From: Maylandia zebra | Taxonomy: Eukaryota > Chordata > Actinopteri > Cichliformes > Cichlidae | Direction: 5' to 3' | DNA: 64,000 nucleotides | NCBI RefSeq assembly: GCF_041146795.1 | Contig: NC_135169.1 | Location: forward strand, 12,361,585 to 12,425,584 | Shown here: in pieces, positions 48,081-58,600 of the stretch | How the letters are laid out: each line of letters begins with the position of its first letter | Numbering within the stretch: position 1 is the first letter of the stretch | Program-made: the position numbers and the translations under genes | The notes under the pieces: model-generated | Seen by the model: the letters and a program-made list of their open reading frames with translations, nothing else | The model's database searches: none | What the model was told of the DNA's origin: nothing

Positions 48081-50659
48081 TGTCTGATCATGCAAATCAA
48101 ATTTATTTCACTTTCATCTGCAAATAAAGTTATGTCCGTGTTTCCTTTTTTAGGCTGTGGGACTGTAACCTTTAAAGTTTAAATTGATCCAGTTTAAAGT
48201 TTCAGAGCCTCAGAAATCAACAGCTGCACTGAGAGCGCACTCAACAATAAAACAATTAATGGGAATAAAAATGTTTCATTCATCGCTCTGTGCTCTACAT
48301 CTTCAGGTTAATGAGTTTCTACAGCATTCATATCTTATGTTTGATATCATTTACAGATTTTTAACCACTATTTAACAATATCTCTGAAGCAGGTGGCACT
48401 ATGTGTCCCTCCAAACTATCAATGCTCAGCTGATTCACAGAAGCAGGATTCAGCTTCGAGAGCAGAGTCCTGCAAATGTGTCGACTGTGTAGACTTTTCA
48501 TTGGGAGGGACTTTCACCCACCCAACACATGCTTCGTGCATCCTCTAAGGTCCTGACTGCACGCTGTTTGAAGTTGATGATGTCAGCGTCTGAAACAGGA
48601 GCTTTGCTAACCTCTGACCTTTCCTACTAAAGTGTTGAACATTATGATCATTCAGCTGTTAGTGAGGGGAGGAGCTGCGTGCCTGTCTGTCTGCAGCAGT
48701 GCTGTCAAATTATGCCTCAGCTGGAGGAAGCCAAGACAAGACTACTGATATCAACATTGATGCAAATGAGCATCTTCATTCTGTTTTAGTGATGATTACT
48801 AAGGAAGTGTCAATTTTGGACAACCCTACTCTACACACGTACAATGATAAAACTACTCTGATATGTTCTGTCTCTGAAGTTTCACTGCAGATATTTGCGT
48901 TTCTAAAATGCAAACATCTGCAGTGATCTTTACTCTTCTTAACATTAAAAAGTAAAAATAAAAATCTAATTATTTATTGAGTAAAGAGAAAAATAACAAT
49001 GTCTCACCATCAGCATTAACGTAGAAAAGAGTACTGAGTAATGAAGTAAAGATTAAACAGCATCAGGATCAAACTGAGAGAAAATCAAACAAAACAAACA
49101 AACTTAGAGCATTGTTTTAAAAGATTCTTATTCATATAAGAAATTTTACCACAGGTGACTTGAATTGGTCACATGAGAGGGTGAGGCAAGGTCTCTCCTG
49201 AAATCTCTGGTTATAATGCCTGAATAAGTCAAAAGTTGCCAGTCAGAATTTTTTTTGTGGAACGCTTCCTCAACTCAGATCTCCCACTCTGAAAGTCTGA
49301 GCAGACCAGCGTACTCTGAGTTAACGATCCAAGATGGCGGCACTGAACATAAACAGGAGTAAAACTGTTATGGTTCGAGGTCGTTTGACCCAGCAGTTTG
49401 AGTTTTTTGTGTTTTTGTGATTTCTTTGTGTTGTGATCTTTTAGTTTTCTATTAGTTAGTATTGAGGTTAGACCTGGTTTTGCATCCAAGTTTAGTCATA
49501 TTTCTGATCGATGTTTTCTTGTCGCTGTGTCATTCCCTGTTTCCTGTCTGAGTCATGTCCTCTGTGTTTGTTCCTTAGTCATGTCCGTGTCTCGTCTCCT
49601 TGTTCCCCTCGTACTTCCATGTCGCCTCTGTCAGTCTTGTATGTCCACGTGTGTTGTGTCCAGTCATGTCACTGTTTTCGCCTCCCATTTCTGCTTCTAT
49701 GTCCCCATGTCTGTTTCTTCCCCGGTTCAGGTGTCTTTTTCCGTTTTTTCTGTTTTATTTTGACAGTATCACGTCCTGTGTTTGGTTTGTCTTCCTCGTG
49801 CGTCATTATGTTTATTGCAGTTGTGTTTCCCGTGTGTTCCACTTCCTTCGTCAGCCTCTTGTGTATTTTTGGTGTGAGTTTTCATTCGTTCGTTGGCAGG
49901 TCATCTTTTCACCATGTGCCATGTTTCTGTTCAGTCAAGTCTCAGGTATTCATGTCCATGTTAGCCACATTCAGGTTTCATGTTCACTGTGTCTAGTGTT
50001 AGTTTTCCCCAGTTTAGTTTACTGTTAACATCGTCCTAGTTTCTGTTTGCTTTTGTTTATATTGTTGATCCAGCCTAAAGTAAACGGTTTGTTTTTTGTT
50101 AAGTTCATTCCTGTCTCAACCGTCTGCTTTTGGGCTCGCGCCACTCTCCAGTCATCTGGCCACGACAAAGTCTGTACTGCCACTGTGGTGTATTTTTGAC
50201 TCACTAAAAAAGCTGTCATTAGGTTTGAGCACCAATTAGTCAAAAAAACAAGTATTATGCTGCACTGCTATTCATACCTGCGTGGCTCTAATTTACCAAG
50301 AACCAAAACAAATCCTGTTTCCTAGCTTTTTCTGCAACATGCTAACTCAGGAGTGACGTCACTCCCAATTTCCAACATCCAAGTTCAGAGGTGTCTTCAA
50401 TGCAGCATAATGACCCAAACCTTTATTCACACCTTCGCTCATGTGATGACACACATGATTAGTATTGGGTATACGAACCTTTTTAAGAGACAACTCCCAC
50501 TGGAGTCTCCACTGTTTGCCTCTAGAAGTGAAGAAGCCTCTTAGATGAGAGGTGACACGTCTTAAAGAAACTTAAAGAAGTTTAGTCACTTTCTTTCCAA
50601 ACTCCTTAGACTACCATGAGATGGATGACTGAGAACCTACACAGACATTAAACATTAAG

Positions 50660-50880
50660 AAGGTTGCAGGTTTGAATCCACCAGCTGAGGATTTTTGTGT
50701 GGCGTTTGCATGTTCTCCTTGTCTGGGTTCTCTCCAGGTACTCTGGCTTCCTCACACAGTCAAAAGTCACATATTATTATGTTAACTGGTGATTCAGGTG
50801 ATTGCAACTAGGTGTAGATGTGAACATGAATGGTTGTCTGTCTCTCCATAACCTGTCTAAGTGGAACTCATCTTTCACAA
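50660..50880 (+). repeat. tRNA-derived SINE remnant in right arm
   Basis: It contains a B-box-like ggtttgaatcc, then gcgtttgcatgttctccttg, gggttctctccaggtactct and ggttgtctgtctctcc. This is the body of a V/AFC-type fish SINE. The inverted partner is 6590-6730. Confidence 0.6.
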
Positions 50881-52399
50881 TATAAAGGTTATTATAGGCT
50901 CGACCCAAATTAGTCCAAAAAGACAACAGAACAACAGAGCAGTGAATGTTTTAAGTTGTGGTAACTTTGTGATTGGCTAGTCCCCTCCATATGAGCATGC
51001 AGTGTACCTCAGTTTATCACTCAAAAAACAAGACAGTGGCCATTGTCAATATACAGTCTATAATATCAATCTAAGTTAAAGTATGCAAACACAGCCTCCA
51101 TCCTTAATCCTGTCAAACACATTCTTACAAAGGTTATAATTAAGGTTTGGTGCAGTATCATCTACACATACAAACATGTTGACATCCAGGTGTTTTAGAT
51201 TCTTTAACAGCAGGTATGTTTCTTCTTCCCATTACTTTTCTCTTTGAAAGGTAAAATACATTAACATATAATTTCATGTTTTTAGCTTATTTGCAGCTTA
51301 CACATTTTTGTGTTATACTGTGAGGAACTGGCCTGTTTGGAAGTTGCAGTAAGAAGAAAAACATGTCTGTATATGATGTTGTGGACAGAGAGAGTGATGG
51401 ATGATTTTATTTATTTCAGAGATAAATGAACATTTACAGCACGTCCATGCAGAGACTCTTAAAGACATGAGCGTGAGAAACAAGCTTTTCACTGTTTCTC
51501 TTGATGCCCACATGCTTTATTTATTCTTTAGTCCAGCATGTGTCATCACCACAATAAAGCTACTTTTAACCTGTTTTCACACATTGTCATACCTGCACAT
51601 TTCCACTGTGCTGTGTTGACTTTAAAGAAGATGAACGTTAGACTTCAGGCTGAAACCACAGGCTGCATTTCCTCTTTTCTTGGAGGCCCAGACAGAAATT
51701 TTGTGGTATCAGATTTTCAGCAGATAAAAATAAACCAAAAACAGTCTTTTACACACATGCAGTCATCACAGTCTGCTCAGAAGAACAAAGGGAGGTCAGA
51801 AAAGAATTAAAGGGTGACCCGAACCACTAGACTCACATGTCACATGTCTTCTTGTCTACACGCTGAGGCATCTGTCAATTAATATTAATCTGAAACATCA
51901 TCACCCCCCTTTCTTTTCTTTGTGTGTGTGTTTGTATTCAGATTTGTGAAGTTGTGCCCTTAATCTTCATAATATCAAAACCCCGGAAACACAAGGAAGG
52001 TGCATCATGATGAGACCCAGAACCAAAACATTACAGCAAAGCTGAATACACTAGTGTAGATAACACCCAGCAGTGTGGTAAATTGTGCTGAGAGAGTATC
52101 TGCACCCCATAAGACCAAGAAGCCAAGAACACCAGCATGCTGTGTGAGAAACATGCATGAAAGTCAGAACACCTCTGTCAGTGCATTCACGTGGCTAGTG
52201 GGTCCTCTCTGTGGCTGACTGGCTGTTAACCCAGTGAGTGAGAGTTTCTCCCACTGCATTGGGCCGTATCCTTCTGCTGCACTAAAGGACAGTTTTGCAG
52301 CCATGTAGCTCTGCTCATGTCACGTGCAGCCTTCCCACATCACATGATTTCTGGGCATGACCGTGGAGTCCAACAGAGCCTCCATGTCCCTCACCCTGA

Positions 52400-53050
52400 A
52401 TTGACAGCAGACCTTTGGGGTGTGCCTAGACCCATTTGGGCTTCACTCGTGGGGTAGCCCAATCCAACAGGAGTGGAGACTCCATCCAGATGTGGTCCAC
52501 CAGATCTGGAGTTGCTTCAGAGGGGCAGAAGTAGACCTTTTTTTCCCCCCAGAGAATCGACACATTGCCATCTGTTCTTCTCCCTGGAGACAACCTGTTG
52601 CACTCCTGGCCACAAGCTCTCTCTCCATACTTCCTCCTCCAGTTATTCCTTAACCGGGTACAGACTGAGGAGTTAAGGTTGATCCTGGTGACCCCTCTTT
52701 GGCCCTACATGCTAGTTTTCAGTTTTCCTGCCAGTCATGGCCAGGACACCCTCGGAGCTCCCTGTTCTGAGGGACCTCCTGTCCCAGGTGAGGGGGTCAC
52801 TGTTCCATCTTTTCCCAGTAGGACTCAGGGTGACAGCCTGTACCTTGAGAGGGAGAGGCTCCAGGCCTGGCCTGATCTAAAAGTGAGAATGCTGCAGGAG
52901 TTTTGTGCACCATCCACCAGGACTGCCTACTGCTTTCTTTGGGGGCTGTTTGCCTCCTGGTGTGCGGTCCACCAGCTGGACCTCCACAAGGCTGCAGTTG
53001 ACATGATCCTTTGTGTGTTGCATGCTCTGTTGGTCCAAAGGCAATGATGA
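52400..53050 (+). pseudogene. DIRS-type retrotransposon fragment (RNase H to tyrosine recombinase)
   Basis: Frames on the + strand read RLHPDVVHQIWSCF then AEVDLFFPPENRHI, which corresponds to the RNase-H end of DIRS elements. Next comes LRLILVTPLWPYMLVFS and then PSTRTAYCFLWGLFASWC, the linker before the tyrosine recombinase. The frames are shifted against each other, so the copy is broken. The recombinase itself is missing; an L2 fragment starts at about 53090. Confidence 0.6.
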
Positions 53051-53089
53051 AGGTGACACAGGGGTTATCCTCTGGCCTAACTCTGGGTT

Positions 53090-53878
53090 GCTGCTGATGA
53101 CCTCGATTACCAATCTTGGGTTAAAAATTGACTCTGCACTTACCTTTGATGGCCACGTGAATGGGGTGGTGAAATCGTCATTCTATCAACTCAGGTGTCT
53201 GTCGAAGGTTAAACCTTTTCTTTCAAGGCGTGACTTGGAGACTGTTATCCACACTTTTATAACCTCACGCTTGGATTATTGTAACTCCCTTTTAATAGGG
53301 GTTGGACCGGGCACTCTGACACGCCTGCAACTAGTACAGAATGCTGTGGCACGGTTTTTATCCGGTAAAAGGAAATTTGAGCACATTACTCCGGTTCTGG
53401 CCTCCCTGCACTGGCTTCCAATTGAATTTAGAATTCATTTTAAAGTTCTTTTATTGGTTTTTAAATCTTTAAATGGTCTGGCACCTGCGTATCTGTCTGA
53501 TTTGCTGAAGCCCTATGTCTCCACTCATTCGCTCCGGTCAGCTGAGCAGCTGTTGCTCTCAGTCCCCAAATCACGGTTGAAACTGAGAGGAGACCGAGCA
53601 TTCTCTATTGTGGCTCCTAAGCTTTGGAATAATCTTCCTCTTCAAATTAGGCAATCGACATCAGTGATGGTTTTTAAATCCAGATTGAAAACGCATTTTT
53701 ATTCACTGGCTTTTGATTCAGTGGTTGACTGACTTGTATCTTATTGTTTTTGCTATGTTTATTATTTTATCGTATTTATTATTCTTATGGTATCTGTTGT
53801 GTTTCTTTTGTTCAGCACTTTGGTCGGCCTTGTGTGTTTTTAAAGTGCTATATAAGTAAACGATGATGATGATGATGA
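53090..53878 (+). mobile_element. L2-type LINE 3' fragment
   Basis: The coding part (about 53103-53732) reads TSRLDYCNSLLIG, LQLVQNAVARFLSG, HITPVLASLHWLPI and LWNNLPLQIRQ before the stop at 53730. The 3' end has gcactttggtcggcc, then gtgctatataagtaaacgat and a (GAT)n tail at 53862-53878. The palm motifs are missing because of 5' truncation. Confidence 0.75.
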
Positions 53879-54029
53879 CCTATTTGAATTTCACCTGTCC
53901 AAGTAAATGCAGAGTTACGAATATCTCCCACTGGGGACCTGCACAAGGAGACAGCTGGGAGCCAGGTTGCCCTGTGCTATCTCCATGCTTTGGCACAGCA
54001 TGTCTTGCTTACCCGGCCGTTTAGGAAGT

Positions 54030-54434
54030 CGGGCCACTTCGGAGGTGGGGTGCCCCCGGCCTCTCGGCCTGGGGCTCGGTCACTCAGGCGCGGCTGGCTG
54101 CCGGCGGAGCTCACGGGCGCATCACTTCAACTCCCCCTGGCTTCTGCTCCGCAGCTGCTGAGTGAGCCCTCATCTGGGACTCTCCTCAGCTCTTTCCGGG
54201 ACAGTGGCGCGGCTGCCCCTCTGTTGGTCTTCCTTGGTCTCAGAGGGGCAGCCGCGCCACTGTTCCAGTAAGAGCTGAGGAGAGTCCCAGATGAGGGCTC
54301 ACTCAGCAGCCGCGGAGCAGAAGCCAGGGGGGGTTGCAGTGACGCGCCCGTGAGCTCCGCCGGCCCCCAGCTGCGCCTGAGTGACCGAGCCCTAGGCCGA
54401 GAGGCCGGGGGCACCCCACCTCCAAAGGGGCCCG
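54030..54434. repeat. GC-rich inverted repeat with 194-bp arms and a 17-bp loop
   Basis: 54030-54223 and 54241-54434 are reverse complements with few mismatches; the inner edge pairs gcggctgcccctctg with cagaggggcagccgc. The base composition is far more GC-rich than the surroundings. Open frames on both strands are a by-product. It could be a MITE, but no target duplication was found. Confidence 0.8.
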
Positions 54435-54834
54435 AGCGAGCCCCAGGCCCCAGGCCCCGACAAGCGGCCGCCAAGGAGTGAGCCGGTGTGTACCCGGACG
54501 CCCACCCCCAGACTGCTGATTTTTTTTCTAAATGAGAGTTTTCATCAGTTCTCACAGTGTGGTATTTTTCCCAGTACAGGTAGATCATATAAAAATGTGC
54601 AGTCCACACAGAGAACAAGTGCAGAGCTACAGGGGCACACCTGACACTTTTTATCCCTTCAACTGAGAAAATATTTTATATTTATATTTGACAATGTCAG
54701 CATGAAGTTGTCAAGAGAACACCACTGTGCTGTTATTGTCTGCATTTCTTGTTGCCTCTTTGCTAAAACAAGTCATTTACTAAACAAAACATTTTTCTCT
54801 TCATCCACAGGCTGCACTTCCTCTTTTCTGGGAG

Positions 54835-55035
54835 CTCAGCCAGAAATCATGAGTCATTTTCAGCAGTTTAATAAAATGGATAAAGAAGAAACAACATTTT
54901 TATACACATGTAAGCATAACGGGTCACTCAGAGGAAGTGTTGTTGTGATATTATTTTGATTAGTTTTTAAAGCACCAAAATTATTTTACACACATCAAAC
55001 TGTACACAGCAGAAAAGACACAAACATCACCTACA
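54835..55035. repeat. Outer inverted-duplicate segment, right copy
   Basis: Reverse-complement match to 3480-3690. It also resembles 51650-51790 of the right arm (shared ccacaggctgc and ttcctcttttct). This family segment therefore occurs at least three times around the cluster and lies just beyond the 3' end of gene C. Confidence 0.5.
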
Positions 55036-55639
55036 GAAACAATCATTTTGATCAAACACATTTTTTTCTCTTTCATGGCCTCAGTGATGACATGAATCAC
55101 ACTGTAAAATCTGAACAATGACTATACAGTTTTTGTGCATCACAATTTGGCAACAAGTAATGTAATTAACATGAAAATTATTAATTCTTATTAATTCTTA
55201 TTATTAGTATTATTATTATTATTATTTGTTGTTGTTACTGATATGCAAAAATATGCAATAAAAATGTAATACAGTAAGCTTTAAAGATCGCAGGTAAAAT
55301 CCAGGAGGAAGTGAGTGAAAGATAAATAAAGATATTTTTTTTAAATAAGAGACTGAAACAAACTCACAGAACCAAATCATGAAATTGTGTCATGATGGAA
55401 ACAATGTCCCACACCATCCAACCTCCACTTATTACAACAGAAATAAACACAGTAAGATTTGAATACAAAGATGAACCATATTATCAGTCTTCTGACATTA
55501 AACCAACAGCATGTCATTGTTTAATATAACTGCTGTTGATCTGGATGCTGGCAGTTCTCTAAACGTTGTCAAAATGTTCTGAGTTGGATTTTGTTGCTGA
55601 TGTTGTTCGTGAGTCTTGAGTTTTGTTGAAATAATCTTT

Positions 55640-58600
55640 TTATGGACCTGAAACAAAATCAGAACAAATACGACTTCAAAAATGAAAAACAAAGAAATAA
55701 TGGTGCCAAAGATGTGATGATGCTTTCTGACCTTTTACACTTTCATCCTTTAATCACACAGAACTGATCTCATCAGGGAAACTTACACTTTCCCACATTT
55801 TAGCTGCATGTGTGTTTGAAATTTAAGAGGCTCATTATTTTATTCAGACACCACAACAGAAACACAACATAACTAAAGAAAGTCGTGATTCAGCTCATCA
55901 GTTTTACAAAACTCTGAAACTTTAAGAGTGATGTCACACATTTTACTGCACATGTAATCTGATTACTAATGATTCAGTGTGTGTAGAGTTCACATTTGTA
56001 CCTGAGGCTGATTCAGGATTCACATTATTGTAGTCAGAGCTAGGGATGGGTATTGATAAGATTTTCACGATTCCGATTCCATTTTCGATTCTGTTTAACG
56101 ATTCGATTCTTTATCGATTCTTTTTTTTTTTTTTTTTTTTTTTAAGGAGAACACTAAGGTCGATTAGCTTAGAACTTTGTTTTATATCTTCTCTTTGAAC
56201 AAGATAGAAATTTAGGAGTAACATGGCCTTACAAACCCAACAGTGAGATCTTAAGAGATCCAGCCTATGGCTCTTCAATGGGGTGTCACGGAGTCCCCAG
56301 GAAAAAAAATTGTAAATGTAAAATAATAAAATAAATATTCTTCTGTAGCAATTACACAAGAATATCCAGTAATGTCCCTGCCTACAATTAAACACATTCA
56401 CTTACCGAAAATCGACCGTCTCACACTTCTGGGTGCAAATGGGTGCAAGCCTTTTACCACAAACTTAGACACTGCTCGGTGGCATTCGTATATCCTGGCC
56501 TGAAAGGAGACGCTAACGGTAGACTGCAGCGAGAACTGCCAGCATCTGAGCCAACCAATTCGTCGACTCCTTCAAATGCGGCCGACAAATGCGTCCTTCA
56601 TTTCCCCGAATTTGAAGGATGGGTCGGGTGTGTCCTTCGTGGCCAACCATATCCCAGAATTCATAGCGCGGCGCAGCCAAATTTCAGCTGCCAACAATTG
56701 CGGCCGCTGCTAAGTTTTAAAATTACTCTTATTAATCTTTCTGGGTCACAAAATAAACTTCTAACATATTTTCAGGCGAGAAAGAAGCTGTGTAAATTTT
56801 AAATATCTGCTTGGTTTATCAAGACATCGCATATTTGCAAAAGTGCGCTGACGTTTTTGGAGACGTCTGTTAGCCACCTGCTGGATAGCAAGCCGGGGGG
56901 TTCAGTGGTCACTCGAGCCGGCGAGAGCAGCGGAATCACGGCTTCGTCGTTTTCAGACCGCCGCTCTTTCGCTACTCAGGTTAAACATGACATATAAGTC
57001 ACTCGGATAACTTAAAAATGTAATTGTTTGCCTTTTTTCTGTGTTTTATTGGTTCCGGAGTAAATCGGTTTGGCTGAGATCAAAGTTATTAGATTATTAG
57101 ATTAAATAAAACGTTATTAATCTATCTGGTGGGTTCCTCCAGGATTTTCACACAGCTGAATAAACGTCAAACAGAAAACTGATTAAACAGAAGTGTGAGA
57201 CTGTCGAGAATTTACGCCAGTGTCCTGTTATATTTTAGATAGCAAGGAGCAGACGGCCAAGTTTATTAAACTCCACCGAGACAGCGGTGACGAAAATCTG
57301 AAGGCTAGACGCAAATCTGAAGGCTAGACGCAAATCTGAAGGCTAGACCGTTCCGTTTCACATCCTCGCACTTCCGGCCTTCTCGGTCTTCGAAGGACCC
57401 AGCCCACGTAGACCGCGAAGGCCGGGTCCTCCAAAGGATGCAGCCGACGTTTTGGAACACAGCTTCTGTCTGTCTCTCTCATCATGGTCGCCTAAATGCA
57501 CACTAATGGCAGGTTTTGTAATAAGGCAGATCACGCTAACATAATATGCGCTGTTAGTTGATTATTTACCTGCCGCATTAACGGGAGAGGACATACAAAC
57601 GTTACCGCTGCTGCTGGGTTGAGATTCATGAGTCCGGAGCGGAATTAAAAACACGACATTCATTTAAGGTCATTGCGTGTTTTGTGAGCAAATGCTTTTG
57701 CATATTCGTAGTGTTTCCTCCCTTAAAAGAAATATCTACTTGCAAGTATAGAGATTGACAGACCGCGTGACTTTCGTGCATTGCATGCCGGGAACTCGTG
57801 GCAAAACAATCCAAGTACCTGCATCAAATGCAAGCATTTGCAGCACCGCAAAACGTTCATTCTTCGGTTCCAATGAATTCTTGCTTTTTCTTTGCCCCCC
57901 AAAAAGGTATGTACAAAACGAAGGAGAACAATGCCGGTCCGTACAAAGACAGACTTGATGAAAAGACAAAGAAAAGATACGAGGAAAAAAATCAAACCAG
58001 TGAAAGGGTCAGACCCTTACGAGCACACAGAGGGACAAAATACATTAGCGTGCTGCCCAACTTTCACCACGCTTATATTTATAATTATACGGTTCTTGGA
58101 GTGAGTGCATACACTCATGAAGTTTAGTAACTTCAGGTCACTGCAACAAGCCCAGGTACAGTTTACCGACGGATGGGTACAGGACCTTGAAATGCACCGT
58201 GTAGAAAGTAAAGCCCATCGTACATATTTACCAGTCTCACAAATCGTCTTCATAAATACACATTCGTTAACCGTTTATTAATAGGACCTTTGAGCTCAAT
58301 GGTAATTAATTAGTAGTGGAAATTATTTCTGGTAGCATCACAGAAATGTAGCAGTGACAATAATATTGTATGCTGTAATCGTACTGGGCAATTAGTGATA
58401 CAAAACAACTGTTTTATCCTGTGAATAAAAGTATATGTTTTTGTCAATGTACCATGGTAATAACAGAAGCGAAACGCAATATTGTGTCAGGACCAGTGTT
58501 GGGACTAACGCGTTATTAAGTAACGCGTTACAGTAACTACGTTATTATTGTGGTAACGAGCACGGTAACTAGTTATTGTGCCAAAATCAGGAACGCGTTA

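Larger units (their letters stand above)
43565..51790 (-). repeat. Right arm of the large inverted duplication
   Basis: Reverse-complement partner of about 5476-11322. It carries gene B exons 1 to 3. It also has insertions absent from the left arm: a Rex1-like LINE (44924-46392), an 85-bp tandem duplication upstream of the gene (46619-46788), and about 1.2 kb at 47005-48185 with a (TTTAG)n run and a LINE tail. Conversely it lacks the orphan leader exon at 7983. Confidence 0.85.

Noticed and set aside
49511..50028. 161- and 142-residue overlapping frames
   Set aside because: Cys/Phe/Val-rich low-complexity translations of a region that is inverted non-coding homology to 7100-7480; no motif or splice context.
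53907..54618. Ala/Pro/Leu-rich frames of 84-163 residues
   Set aside because: They come from both strands of the GC-rich hairpin and mirror each other.
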